In this document: positions 46,721 through 55,786 of the stretch, piece by piece
How the letters are laid out: every line of letters begins with the position of its first letter
How positions within the stretch are numbered: position 1 is the first letter of the stretch
DNA from: Erysipelothrix sp. HDW6C
GTDB lineage: Bacteria > Bacillota_I > Bacilli_A > Erysipelotrichales > Erysipelotrichaceae
DNA length: 64,000 nt
Assembly (NCBI RefSeq): GCF_011299615.1
Contig: NZ_CP049861.1
Location: forward strand, 1,116,001-1,180,000
Reading direction: 5' to 3'
Program-made: the position numbers and the translations under genes
The notes under the pieces: generated by a model
What the model was told of the DNA's origin: nothing
Databases searched by the model: none
Seen by the model: the letters and a program-made list of their open reading frames with translations, nothing else

Positions 46721-49033
46721 TCAATTTCGTTGGTCACGTATGTGTTGTATTTTAACAACTGTTCGGCGTATTATTTCAACTAAAGGAATGCAACATCCGA
46801 TAATGACTGCCAAAATAACAAGGTGACTTGTCGTGAAGTTCACAATTTCTAAAAGTGGGAAGGCAATCAGTGTTGCAATTGCAAAACCAATGATGTCAAC
46901 AATAAGAATGATCGTACGATATTTGTTTAGTGGTTTGAAAATGCGATACAGCATGTAGAACGATAAGAAGGCATTCACAAAAAAGTTAAGTGATTGAATA
47001 TCTCCAGAGTTTAGATGGAGCGGTTTACGGAATATAATCAGTGCGAGCCACATGATAATGATCGCTAAAGCATTTGGGAAGGCATATTGCATGACGTGTT
47101 GGATTACGGTTTTTGTAGGTTTGTTGTGGTTGACCTCAAACATAATCAAGAAAGAAGGGAGCCCACCAATAAAGATATTTGTAAGCGTAACTTGCAATGG
47201 TATAAAAGGAAAACTTACATTTAAAAGAATTGCGAAAATTGCGATAAATATGGTCAAAATAGTCCTTAGATAGAACATGGATGCTGAACGGGTAATGTTA
47301 TTGATGACTTGCCGTCCTTCTTTAACAACATCAACCAAAGTTGTGAGTTTTCCATCCATAATGACAATTTGACTGATGTTTAAAGCAGCATCACTTCCTT
47401 CGCCCAAAGCGATTGATACGTCTGCACGCTTGAGGGCCATGACATCATTAATACCATCACCAGTCATTGCAACACGGTTTTTATTTTCTTGGAGTATCTC
47501 CATAAAATCAAGTTTCTGCTGCGGCGTAGCCCGACCAATGACATTGGTTTGCATGATGGCATCCGCCATTGATTCAGGGGTTGTGAGTGTTGTTGCGTCT
47601 ATCGGTGAGGTGGATACATCCACGCCAGCACGCTTCGCAATCGCCCCCACCGTAACGATGTTATCGCCCGAGATGATCTTAATGGCAACGCCATTATCTT
47701 GAAAATACGTAATGGCTTCCTTTGCATCAGGGCGCAAGGGATCTTCGATGGCAACGAAGGCCATTGCTTCAAGTTGGGGAAGCATGTGGTCTTTTGCTAT
47801 CGGAGTATCACTCAGTGCTGCACAGAGTATCCGTGCACCGTTATTTTGGAAATCTTGAATTTTCGCACTCAGTTTGTGGCTTGGAAGTAAAATATCGGGA
47901 GCTCCGATGATAAACGTGTGGCCATTTGAGAAATTAATGGCTCCCCATTTTCGCGATGATGCGAAAGGGATTATTGAATCAAAAGGCAAACTTTGGTCGG
48001 AACGGTATTCATTACGCAGGGCAAGCATTGTCGCATTGTTATCAGAAGAGGCATGTATGTATGCGGACACGTAGGTTTCAAATTGCGGATGGAGGTGTTC
48101 AACATGCATAACTTCCATTTGCCCTTGTGTAAGTGTTCCGGTCTTATCGAGACATAAAACATCGATTTGTGACAACGTTTCAATTGCATAAAGGTCTTGT
48201 ACAAGTGATTTGCGTGCGCCCAGTTTTAATACAGCACTCATCAGAGTTAGTGTTGTGAGAAGGACAAGTCCTTGTGGAAGCATTCCTAAGAGTGCGGAAG
48301 CTGTATTAACAACCGATTGATACAGTGTTTCATGGCGGAACAATAAGCTTTGTGTCATAAGCAGTGCACCAATTGGAATGATAAAGTAACTGGTTAGTTT
48401 GGTAACAGATGTGAACGTATTGAGCAAGTCACTCGAGATAACCCGTTCGGTTTTGACGCTTTGAGTAACCTTTGATGCATAGTTGTCATTTCCAACGTGG
48501 GTGACTTTAGCAAAACATGTGCCACTTATAACAAACGAACCAGAAAGCAGGACATCTCCTGGTTGCTTATCGATTGGATCTATTTCGCCCGTTAGTAAAG
48601 ATTCGTTCACCTCTACAAACCCGGAAATAATACTGCTATCACAACTAATTTGGTTGCCTGCTTCAAAGCAAACAATGTCATCCAGCACGATATGTTCGTT
48701 TTCGATAGCAATAAGGGAGTCGTCACGAACAACCTTGGTGTGCGGTGTAATGAGAATATTTAACTTTTGAACTAAATTTCGTGAACGAATTTCTTGAACG
48801 ATGAAGATCGCAGTGTTTGAGATTATAACACCCATGAAAAGAATGCTAGAATAAGCACCAACAAGAATAAGTGCAATCGCAATTACAAGGTTAAAGAGAT
48901 TAAAAAGAGTGCAGATATTGTTGCGAATAATTTCGCCATTGGTTTTGATGTCTGGTTTTGGGAGCGTGTTGATAGCGCCTTGATTGATGCGTTGTTGTAC
49001 GTCTTGTTGTGTCAGTCCTTTAGGTAAATGCAT
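46721..49033 (-). CDS. Cation-transporting P-type ATPase (CtpE/YfgQ-like)
   Basis: The 770-residue pump has the phosphorylation site CLDKTGTLT, actuator motif LLTGEIDP, hinge MTGDGINDVMALKRADVSIALG and about ten helices. Order and length fit P-type ATPases of the CtpE/MgtA-like type that move Ca2+ or Mg2+. In helix 4 the usual PEGL is PQGLVLL: glutamate replaced by glutamine, which may change ion choice. AGGAGT precedes the ATG. The substrate is not established. Confidence 0.88.
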   Translation of the reverse strand: MHLPKGLTQQDVQQRINQGAINTLPKPDIKTNGEIIRNNICTLFNLFNLVIAIALILVGAYSSILFMGVIISNTAIFIVQEIRSRNLVQKLNILITPHTKVVRDDSLIAIENEHIVLDDIVCFEAGNQISCDSSIISGFVEVNESLLTGEIDPIDKQPGDVLLSGSFVISGTCFAKVTHVGNDNYASKVTQSVKTERVISSDLLNTFTSVTKLTSYFIIPIGALLMTQSLLFRHETLYQSVVNTASALLGMLPQGLVLLTTLTLMSAVLKLGARKSLVQDLYAIETLSQIDVLCLDKTGTLTQGQMEVMHVEHLHPQFETYVSAYIHASSDNNATMLALRNEYRSDQSLPFDSIIPFASSRKWGAINFSNGHTFIIGAPDILLPSHKLSAKIQDFQNNGARILCAALSDTPIAKDHMLPQLEAMAFVAIEDPLRPDAKEAITYFQDNGVAIKIISGDNIVTVGAIAKRAGVDVSTSPIDATTLTTPESMADAIMQTNVIGRATPQQKLDFMEILQENKNRVAMTGDGINDVMALKRADVSIALGEGSDAALNISQIVIMDGKLTTLVDVVKEGRQVINNITRSASMFYLRTILTIFIAIFAILLNVSFPFIPLQVTLTNIFIGGLPSFLIMFEVNHNKPTKTVIQHVMQYAFPNALAIIIMWLALIIFRKPLHLNSGDIQSLNFFVNAFLSFYMLYRIFKPLNKYRTIILIVDIIGFAIATLIAFPLLEIVNFTTSHLVILAVIIGCCIPLVEIIRRTVVKIQHIRDQRN

Positions 49034-49071
49034 GATGAACTCCTATTCATTTTATTTATTATCGCTCAAAC

Positions 49072-49100
49072 TTGGCTTTGTGTACAGTAAACTCTATAAT
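49072..49100 (+). promoter_or_regulatory. Promoter of the amino-acid oxidase-like gene
   Basis: TTGGCT (49072-49077) and TATAAT (49095-49100) are 17 bases apart, 16 bases before the start codon. Confidence 0.65.
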
Positions 49101-49116
49101 ATAATCAGGTGATATT

Positions 49117-50172
49117 ATGAAAAAAGTAGCAATTATTGGTGGTGGCATTGTGGGTGCGACGTGCGCATTCTATCTTTCACAAAGTGGACATGATGTCGTT
49201 TTATATGATGGTGATAAGGCACAGGCAACCCGTGCGGCCGTGGGGATCATTTGCCCATGGGTGAGCCAACGCCGCAATATGGCGTGGTACGAACTTGCGC
49301 GTGATGGGGCTGATTTTTATCAAAAGCTGATTCGTGATATTCCCAATCAGACATTTTATCAGCAAAATGGTACATTAATTACACATGAACGTTTGTTGCC
49401 ACGTCTGTATGAACTGGCCAAACAACGCAGTTTGGAATCGCCCATAATTGGCGTGCCACAGTTAGTTTATGGTGATGCAATTGCGAGCATGATGCCAAGT
49501 TCCTTAAATTGTGAGGAGGGTTTATTCATTCCGGGCGGTGCCCAAATTGACGGTGCACTGCTTGTGGATACGCTGTTGGACGCTTGTCAACAACTCACAC
49601 TTGTGAAACGCAACGTCGTTATAGTTGATGGTAAGATTGAAGGACAATCTTTTGATCATATTGTCGTTGCTTCAGGGGCGTGGATTAATGAGGTATGTGG
49701 CGACATGTTTGCAGTTTATCCTCAGAAAGGGCAACTCTTGGAAATGAGCGAGGGTGTCACCAAGGATGGTAATTATCCTGTATTTATGCCACAAGGTGAA
49801 CTGGATATCTTGTTTGGTGCCGACGGAAAAGTTGTTATCGGCGCCTCTCATGAGAATGATAAAGGTTTTGATGTAACTCGCGATTTCAGGGTCGAAGAAA
49901 GATTACTTGCTGAAGCTAAAGTATGGATGCCATCGTTGCAACAAAATGAAATCAGTGGTTATCGGGTTGGTACTCGGGCGTATACTCGTGATTTTACGCC
50001 TTTCTACGGTCCACTGGATGCATCACAGCATATTTATGTTGCCAGTGGGTTGGGCTCTTCAGGATTAACAACCGGACCCATCATTGGCTATCGCATTGCG
50101 CAAAGTATTGCCGGGGAGCCTATCGATTTTTCAAAATTGAATCCCACCCAATATCTTAAGACTAACATTTGA
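49117..50172 (+). CDS. FAD-dependent oxidoreductase, DadA/glycine oxidase-like
   Basis: The 351-residue protein starts with the FAD motif VAIIGGGIVGATCAFYLSQSGHDV and ends with the family block YVASGLGSSGLTTGPIIGYRIAQ. Members of this DAO family oxidise D-amino acids, glycine or sarcosine. No residue set identifies the substrate. AGGTGAT lies 7 bases before the ATG. Confidence 0.85.
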   Translation: MKKVAIIGGGIVGATCAFYLSQSGHDVVLYDGDKAQATRAAVGIICPWVSQRRNMAWYELARDGADFYQKLIRDIPNQTFYQQNGTLITHERLLPRLYELAKQRSLESPIIGVPQLVYGDAIASMMPSSLNCEEGLFIPGGAQIDGALLVDTLLDACQQLTLVKRNVVIVDGKIEGQSFDHIVVASGAWINEVCGDMFAVYPQKGQLLEMSEGVTKDGNYPVFMPQGELDILFGADGKVVIGASHENDKGFDVTRDFRVEERLLAEAKVWMPSLQQNEISGYRVGTRAYTRDFTPFYGPLDASQHIYVASGLGSSGLTTGPIIGYRIAQSIAGEPIDFSKLNPTQYLKTNI

Positions 50173-50292
50173 AAGGTGTTGCATGGCGAAAAGTATTTGT
50201 GCAAAGTTGAACAAATAATGAAAAATAATGGTACGGTCATGGTATATACAGATTTGAGGTTGAAAGTGTATAATATCAAAAAGGGGAACCGT

Positions 50293-50652
50293 ATGAAACT
50301 AAACAATATAATGCTATATTATGATGATTTGGATAGCGTCATTCCATTTTGGGTTGATATCCTTGGATTTACGCTGGAGTCTGATGTCGTTGAGGGCATC
50401 CGCCGTATCGAAATTACAGTTAATGATGGGGTTAATTTGGTATTCTTTATGAAGGATGACATTCGCGTGGTCAGTCCTGAAGTACCTCTGACTACACCAT
50501 CGCTCATGTTTTTTTCCATTGATTTGGAAAAAGACCATCTCCATCTGCAATCAAATGGAATTTTAGTCGGTGATATTGTTACTCATGGCAATCAAAAAGT
50601 ATTTAATTTTAGGGATTTAGAGGAGAACTATTTTGCAATCACATCACAGTAG
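50293..50652 (+). CDS. VOC-superfamily (glyoxalase-like) protein
   Basis: This 119-residue protein has the two beta-alpha-beta-beta-beta units of the vicinal oxygen chelate fold: MLYYDDLDSVIPFWVDILGF at the start and FRDLEENYFAI at the end. These bind metals or drugs and include glyoxalases and resistance proteins. AAGGGGA sits before ATG 50293; the longer frame from 50176 has no support. It overlaps the next gene by 20 bases. Confidence 0.8.
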   Translation: MKLNNIMLYYDDLDSVIPFWVDILGFTLESDVVEGIRRIEITVNDGVNLVFFMKDDIRVVSPEVPLTTPSLMFFSIDLEKDHLHLQSNGILVGDIVTHGNQKVFNFRDLEENYFAITSQ

Positions 50653-51118
50653 ACCAACACCCAGTGTTTTTACTCATGTTGCAACAGGTGTGCAGCACGC
50701 TGTTACACTTTATGGAACTTCATTTGTGACATCGCTTAAAGAAGATCATCACAACCATGTTGTGATGCATCAACGTAATGCATACGTTCAAGAGCTAAGG
50801 AATCGTGGGATTGATTTCAAAGATATCTACCTTGTTCAAGTCTATCCCGATGGTGACTTTGATGATGCAACAATGTTTACCAACATCGTTGCAATTGCAA
50901 ATCCTGATGGTGGTGATATCCCATTTACACTTACAGGATGTTTCTATGAATTTACAATCCAAGGTGAAGAAACACATATTGATTTAGCCTATCTTGAAGT
51001 CGCGCGATGGATCGATATCCATGATGTTAAGACAAGTCGATGTTACGATGTTGAACGTTGGAGTTATGATAATAATGAATTGATACAACTGGATATCATG
51101 ATTCGTTGTGATGATTAG
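50633..51118 (+). CDS. GyrI-like/effector-binding-domain protein
   Basis: The 161-residue protein begins with TTG at 50633, 7 bases after AGGAG. The part CFYEFTIQGEETHIDLAYLEVARWI followed by CYDVERWSYDN and a final strand LDIMIRC looks like a GyrI/SOUL-type small-molecule-binding fold. The similarity is weak. It is translationally coupled to the VOC gene. A second protein of this kind lies at 62713. Confidence 0.55.
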   Translation: MQSHHSRPTPSVFTHVATGVQHAVTLYGTSFVTSLKEDHHNHVVMHQRNAYVQELRNRGIDFKDIYLVQVYPDGDFDDATMFTNIVAIANPDGGDIPFTLTGCFYEFTIQGEETHIDLAYLEVARWIDIHDVKTSRCYDVERWSYDNNELIQLDIMIRCDD

Positions 51119-51180
51119 AATCGCTTCCAAACACATGAATTTGCGGTGAAAAGTTGGTAGTGGTAATTTGGGTTATACCC

Positions 51181-51190
51181 GTGTTATAAT
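51181..51190 (+). promoter_or_regulatory. Extended -10 promoter of the LytTR operon
   Basis: TGTTATAAT (51182-51190) with no clear -35. GGGTTATACCC, a short inverted repeat, lies just upstream (51170-51180) where an activator could bind. Confidence 0.5.
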
Positions 51191-51213
51191 TAGAGATAGA
51201 TTGAGGTGGTGGA

Positions 51214-51945
51214 ATGATTAATATTTATCTATGTGATGATGATCAAGACATAATTGATCAGTATCGATATCTCATTAAACGTTATGCGATGTCGCGTTCT
51301 TTAGATATTAATCTTGAAGTATTTTATCGCGGAGAGGAATTACTCTTTCATCTAGAAGATCATTTGGGGAGTCCAGATATTATCTTTATGGATATCTTTA
51401 TGGACGATATGAATGGTATCGAAACGGCAAGGCGCCTTCGTGATATGGGGATTAATGCACAAATTGTATTTTTAACGACATCTTCAGACTTTGTGTTTGA
51501 AGCTTTTGATGTCCGCTCATTTAATTACTTAATTAAACAAGATACCGATGAAGAACGATTTAGGGAAGTTTTAAGTAAGGTGATTACACACGTAGAAAAA
51601 CGTGCACCCGATTTCTTTGATTGCTCTTTTGGTGCTGAGTCACGCCGTATTCCTTATAAGGATATTACGCACTTCGAAATTTATCGCCGTGTTATGAGAG
51701 TTCATTATAATGGTGATGAGTATTTCGACTTCTATGAAACAATGGATAATCTTGCTGTATCGCTCGAGGAAAAAGGATTTGTGCGCGTGCACCGTTCCTT
51801 CCTTGTTAATTTGCGTCATATTGTATTGTTTAAGAATCAAGCGATTCGTTTAACAAGTGAAATTGAATTGCCATTAGGGAAGGCATACCAGGTCCAAGTT
51901 AAAGAAGCCTTTAACGAGTTTGTTTCAGAAAACTGGAGCGAATAA
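51214..51945 (+). CDS. LytTR-family response regulator (AgrA-like)
   Basis: The 243-residue protein has a receiver domain (about 1-120) with Asp60 in IIFMDIFMDDMNG and a LytTR DNA-binding domain with VRVHRSFLVNLRHI near residue 190. Such regulators bind pairs of short repeats. GAGGTGG precedes the ATG, and it overlaps the kinase gene by 1 base. No AgrB/AgrD-type peptide gene is next to it, so the signal is unknown. Confidence 0.9.
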   Translation: MINIYLCDDDQDIIDQYRYLIKRYAMSRSLDINLEVFYRGEELLFHLEDHLGSPDIIFMDIFMDDMNGIETARRLRDMGINAQIVFLTTSSDFVFEAFDVRSFNYLIKQDTDEERFREVLSKVITHVEKRAPDFFDCSFGAESRRIPYKDITHFEIYRRVMRVHYNGDEYFDFYETMDNLAVSLEEKGFVRVHRSFLVNLRHIVLFKNQAIRLTSEIELPLGKAYQVQVKEAFNEFVSENWSE

Positions 51946-53291
51946 TGTTGTACTGGGTCTTAATTGCGACATCCACAATAGCATTGTATTTTTATACCTA
52001 TTTATCCGTGTACTTTATGAGCGACTTTGCTTCGCTTCGTAAACACGGATATTTTACGTTAGCACTGTCAATGATTCTCAACTCTTTGTTGATTGTTTGG
52101 TCGCGTCATTATCATCTTGAATTGTATCGAACGTTCTTAAGTATGCTGATCATCATGTGGTTTACATTCCGATTCTCTTTAACGTTAAATCCATTGGAAG
52201 TGAGTTTCGCTGCCGTACGTCATGTGTTTTATTTCTTTGCTGTCAGATCACTTGTAATGTCATTGTTTTCGTTTCTTACAAACATTCCCATGCAAACAAT
52301 TGATGCTGACTCTATGTTATATACAATTGTTTTTCAAATCTCGATTTTACTGGCTATTGTTGTTTTGGTTTTCTTAAAGAATAAGGTTCTTACCACAGAA
52401 CGCCTGCGTAAGTTGCTTGATAATCGCAGTCAATTGCTGTTTGTTGTTGTTATGAAGTATTCATTGGGATCATTCCTCATGTTTACTGCATATGGTGCAA
52501 AATACATGGGGAACAGTACATGGTATGCACTGATGCAATTTGTAACCAGCCTTCTCGTAATTGGCGTTGCGGCGTTGTCGGTTGGAAACTCGCTGAAGAT
52601 TTCTGAAATGATGCAATATGAAAAACAAACAGTTGCACTTCAGAAACAATTGGATTTACAAGTAAGCCACTACAAGTCGTATCAAAAATACACCGAAAGC
52701 TTCCGAGAATTCAAACATGACTATAAAAAGATGTTATCAAACATTAATGCGCTTTTGCGCAACAATGAATATCAAAAAGCCATCCGCTTGTTGGATGACA
52801 TGGGTGTTCATTTAACGAAAGGTGTTGCAGCCCATCGTGAATACTCAAACGATGTATTTCTTGATGCGATTCTTCAAGCCTTCGCAAATCAATGCGAGTC
52901 AAACCATATCAACTTTAAAGGTATTGTATACTGGAATGAATCCATTCAGGTTGAAGAGTTAAAAGTTGTTCGAATCTTTAATAACTTACTTGAAAATGCG
53001 TTTGATGCTGTGATGCTCTTGCCAGAGGGACAACGCAGTATTGCCATGCGCTCCAATCTTCGCGATCATTGGTTGGATGTTGAAATTATAAACAGTTATA
53101 ATGGGGAACTCAAAGATGGCTTTGCTAGTACAAAATCACAATCAAAACAAAGCCGTGGATTGGGTGTGAAAATTGTCAATGAGACGATGGCAGACATTGG
53201 TGGTATTGTTAATTGGAATCCAGAAACATCATTTTTCAAAGTGCGCTTGAGCTTTCCGCGGACGATGTCTAAGGATGATAACTCTCTATAA
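51945..53291 (+). CDS. GHKL sensor histidine kinase (AgrC-like)
   Basis: The 448-residue protein has about six or seven membrane helices (residues 1-225), a coiled linker, the histidine box FREFKHDYKKML and an N box RIFNNLLENAFDAV, then GLGVKIVNETM. This is the AgrC/ComD plan, whose members usually sense peptides. It is the partner of the upstream regulator. Its 3' end overlaps the convergent small gene by 23 bases. Confidence 0.9.
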   Translation: MLYWVLIATSTIALYFYTYLSVYFMSDFASLRKHGYFTLALSMILNSLLIVWSRHYHLELYRTFLSMLIIMWFTFRFSLTLNPLEVSFAAVRHVFYFFAVRSLVMSLFSFLTNIPMQTIDADSMLYTIVFQISILLAIVVLVFLKNKVLTTERLRKLLDNRSQLLFVVVMKYSLGSFLMFTAYGAKYMGNSTWYALMQFVTSLLVIGVAALSVGNSLKISEMMQYEKQTVALQKQLDLQVSHYKSYQKYTESFREFKHDYKKMLSNINALLRNNEYQKAIRLLDDMGVHLTKGVAAHREYSNDVFLDAILQAFANQCESNHINFKGIVYWNESIQVEELKVVRIFNNLLENAFDAVMLLPEGQRSIAMRSNLRDHWLDVEIINSYNGELKDGFASTKSQSKQSRGLGVKIVNETMADIGGIVNWNPETSFFKVRLSFPRTMSKDDNSL

Positions 53292-53523
53292 ACCAACGTG
53301 TGCGTTCGTAAAAAAGATTGCGGACATTGTTTTGAATGCGACACTGATACAAGATTCCTGCTCCGCCTACTTGAGAGGCGGATTTTTTAATTTGTAGGAC
53401 ACGGTCAATTTGATACTTTTTACCATCAAACAAAATAAAGAGTGGCATAATTTCTCCTTGCTCATTAAAATGAACCACAACTTGGATATATTTCTTGTAC
53501 AGTCTCATCTCTTTGGCAGACAT
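53269..53523 (-). CDS. Small protein, DUF6504-like
   Basis: This 84-residue basic protein reads like a small beta-rich fold: RLYKKYIQVVVHFNEQGEIM, PLFILFDGKKYQIDRVL and YQCRIQNNVRNLFYERTRWFIE. The pattern resembles proteins often encoded beside DNA polymerase IV (DUF6504-type), but I am not sure. I chose ATG 53523, 8 bases after GAGG. Its promoter is covered by the palindrome shared with the S24 repressor gene, which suggests DNA-damage control. Confidence 0.55.
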   Translation of the reverse strand: MSAKEMRLYKKYIQVVVHFNEQGEIMPLFILFDGKKYQIDRVLQIKKSASQVGGAGILYQCRIQNNVRNLFYERTRWFIESYHP

Positions 53524-53543
53524 TCTCATCACCTCGTATGATG

Positions 53544-53572
53544 ATTATAGCGATTGTTGTTGCGTAAATCAA
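53544..53572 (-). promoter_or_regulatory. Promoter of the DUF6504-like gene
   Basis: On the minus strand TTGATT (53572-53567) and TATAAT (53549-53544) are 17 bases apart. The -35 lies inside the palindrome at 53558-53587. Confidence 0.7.
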
Positions 53573-53587
53573 TTCATTTACGCAACA
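53558..53587. promoter_or_regulatory. 30-bp palindromic operator, likely for the S24 repressor
   Basis: TGTTGCGTAAAT and ATTTACGCAACA are perfect 12-base arms around CAATTC. It covers the -35 of the minus-strand promoter and ends 13 bases before the -35 of the S24 repressor promoter. Position and symmetry suggest that the repressor binds here and controls both genes. Confidence 0.75.
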
Positions 53588-53599
53588 TTTAAGTGAAAT

Positions 53600-53628
53600 T
53601 TGATTAATAATTGCATTTTTTGTATAAT
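53600..53628 (+). promoter_or_regulatory. Promoter of the S24 repressor gene
   Basis: TTGATT (53600-53605) and TATAAT (53623-53628) are 17 bases apart, 20 bases before the ATG. Confidence 0.72.
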
Positions 53629-53648
53629 TAGTGAAAAGAGGTGAGCAT

Positions 53649-54236
53649 ATGACACTCCAAGAACTGGTAGCAATTTTTCGTGAACGTAATGGTCTTTCAC
53701 TTGAAGAAGTTGGGGATGCGGTTGGCGTTAGTAAATCAACGGTTTCGCGTTGGGAATCGGGTGCAATCAAGAAAATTTCGAAAGAGAACCAACAGCGATT
53801 GTCTGAAGTGTTTTCAATCGATGTTGGTGAATATCTTGATTACTATTTCTTCAAGCCGGTTTTGGGTGTTGTAAAGGCAGGTTATGACTTGTTAGCAGAC
53901 CAGCATATTGAAGCTTATGAACAGGTTTCAAAACAAGATTATGATCGCGGAGACTATTTCTTGCGTGTTAAGGGAGATTCAATGATTGGATCGCGCATCT
54001 ATGATGGCGACTTGATTTTCGTGAAACGCGTTACGGATGTTGAAAGTGGGGATATTGCCGTAGTTCTCATTAACGGTGATGAAGCGACCGTAAAAAAAGT
54101 TGTCAAAAAAGACAACTTACTTATTTTGGAAGCTAGCAATCCTGATTATGAGACGCGCTATTATAATGCAAAGGATGTTGCAATGATTCCGATTCAAATC
54201 ATTGGTAAGGTGCTGAATGTTCGCGTGACATTCTAA
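53649..54236 (+). CDS. HTH-XRE/S24 self-cleaving repressor (HdiR/LexA-like)
   Basis: The 195-residue protein joins an XRE helix-turn-helix (SLEEVGDAVGVSKSTVSRWE, residues 17-36) to an S24 peptidase domain. The likely cleavage site is Ala77-Gly78 (VVKAGYD), and the Ser-Lys pair is Ser111 (GDSMIGSRIYDGD) and Lys149 (ATVKK). Such repressors cut themselves when RecA is activated and release SOS or prophage genes. No phage genes are near, so a LexA-like or HdiR-like host role is likely. AAAGAGGTGA lies before ATG 53649. Confidence 0.88.
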   Translation: MTLQELVAIFRERNGLSLEEVGDAVGVSKSTVSRWESGAIKKISKENQQRLSEVFSIDVGEYLDYYFFKPVLGVVKAGYDLLADQHIEAYEQVSKQDYDRGDYFLRVKGDSMIGSRIYDGDLIFVKRVTDVESGDIAVVLINGDEATVKKVVKKDNLLILEASNPDYETRYYNAKDVAMIPIQIIGKVLNVRVTF

Positions 54237-55024
54237 AAGAAGTCTTTACGATACAGATAGGCAACCGTCGCAATGGTTAACAACGTACTGATTACAAAAA
54301 CAATGGCCAAAGAATAGGGATGATCTTGAAACGGTAAGTCAATATTCATTCCATAAAAGCTCGTAATAAGCGTTGGAATGGAAAGTACCAATGTGATTGA
54401 TGTCAGACGTTTCATGGTGATATTTAACTTGTTAGAAAATAAGGAATCCGAAACACTTACAATGGATTCGATTATTTGTTGATACATTTCGATATTTTGG
54501 TCAAGCTGGTTAATTTCAATGCGAATATTTGCATATTCCGATGCATTCTCATCGGACCACAGATGGGATGGTTTCTGGTCTCTTATATATGCGGTAACAT
54601 CACCAATGGCATTGATGGCAGTTTGATATTGAATGAGTTGGCGATTGATACTGAAAAGATGGCGTATATTTTCTTTTGTGATACCCCGATCCATCAGTTC
54701 TTCATAATGATTCAATTCAGCGTTGATGTACTTAATCAATGTTTCATAATTTCGCAGTGTTTGTATAATTAAATCGGTAAACGAGTACGCATCGGTATCA
54801 TCGTTTAAAAGTACGCTCGTGTGCGCATACAAATTATACGTTTCACCATCTGTTGCGACACACACAGGATGGATATTTTTAGGCCCACTGGGGTAATTTA
54901 ATATAATATAGGTTAATGCTTCAAGGTGACGAATGTGCGCAAGTTCAGCGCGGTCACGCAGTGATTGGATAACATAGGCAGGAAGCGGCAAGTTATTGGC
55001 GTCTTCGTAAGTGATAATGTTCAT
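54233..55024 (-). CDS. CorA-family magnesium transporter-like protein
   Basis: The 263-residue protein ends with two membrane helices and the CorA filter motif YGMNIDLPF between them. A long helical cytoplasmic domain precedes. It is about 50 residues shorter than most CorA proteins, mainly in the N-terminal alpha/beta domain. CorA takes up Mg2+ or Co2+; ZntB-like relatives move Zn2+. GGAGGT precedes the ATG and an extended -10 (TGATATAAT) lies near 55045-55053 on the minus strand. Confidence 0.88.
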   Translation of the reverse strand: MNIITYEDANNLPLPAYVIQSLRDRAELAHIRHLEALTYIILNYPSGPKNIHPVCVATDGETYNLYAHTSVLLNDDTDAYSFTDLIIQTLRNYETLIKYINAELNHYEELMDRGITKENIRHLFSINRQLIQYQTAINAIGDVTAYIRDQKPSHLWSDENASEYANIRIEINQLDQNIEMYQQIIESIVSVSDSLFSNKLNITMKRLTSITLVLSIPTLITSFYGMNIDLPFQDHPYSLAIVFVISTLLTIATVAYLYRKDFF

Positions 55025-55111
55025 GAGAAACCTCCGGTGTATTCATTATATCATGTTGGTAGTGAAAGTTGTTTTTGGTGTATAATGAAACAAGAAATAG
55101 GGAGGTAAGCG

Positions 55112-55786
55112 ATGTATCGAATTATGATAATTGAAGACAATGACAAGATTCGTAACGAATTGAGCACATTTCTTCAGAAAAACGGTTATACCACATTACT
55201 CGTAACGGAGTTTCACAATGTTATCGAGACATACCAAGCCAATGATGTTGATTGCATCCTCTTAGACTTGTCTTTGCCTGTTGTAGATGGCTATTATCTT
55301 GCTAAGGAAATTCGCAAACTCAGTGATGTTCCAATTATTGTTGTAACAAGTCGCGATAATACAATGGATGAATTGATGTCGATGAATCTTGGTGCAGATG
55401 ATTTCATCACCAAACCATACAATCTGCAAATTTTATTAGCACGTTTGCAATCTGTTTTGCGTCGTGCCTATGAGAAAGCTGATATGCAAGTAATCACAAT
55501 CCGTGGTGTTGAATTGGACATTCCAAGAGGAATTGTTCGTTTTCAAGGTACAGAACAAGAACTCACAAAAAATGAACTGCGTATTCTTTCATACCTGATT
55601 CAAAATAAAAATACGATTGTATCACGCCAAGATCTGATGCAGTATTTATGGAATACGGATTGGTTTGTTGATGATAATACACTGACTGTAAATATCAACC
55701 GCCTTCGTAAGAAATTAGAAGAAATAGGGATTGATGATTTTATTGAAACAAAACGCGGTATGGGGTACACAATCAATGAGAATTAG
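55112..55786 (+). CDS. OmpR-family response regulator (BceR-like)
   Basis: The 224-residue protein has a receiver with Asp52 in CILLDLSLPVVDG and a winged-helix domain with TKNELRILSYLIQ and DDNTLTVNINRLRKKL. With the overlapping kinase and the two BceAB-type exporters it forms a peptide-antibiotic resistance module. It probably binds the triple TGTNAG-like repeats at 59524 and 59801. GGGAGGT precedes the ATG; TATAAT lies at 55081-55086. Confidence 0.92.
   Translation: MYRIMIIEDNDKIRNELSTFLQKNGYTTLLVTEFHNVIETYQANDVDCILLDLSLPVVDGYYLAKEIRKLSDVPIIVVTSRDNTMDELMSMNLGADDFITKPYNLQILLARLQSVLRRAYEKADMQVITIRGVELDIPRGIVRFQGTEQELTKNELRILSYLIQNKNTIVSRQDLMQYLWNTDWFVDDNTLTVNINRLRKKLEEIGIDDFIETKRGMGYTINEN

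Noticed and set aside
53465-53770. A 101-codon minus-strand frame across the S24 operator
   Set aside because: It crosses two promoters and the start of a clear repressor gene.
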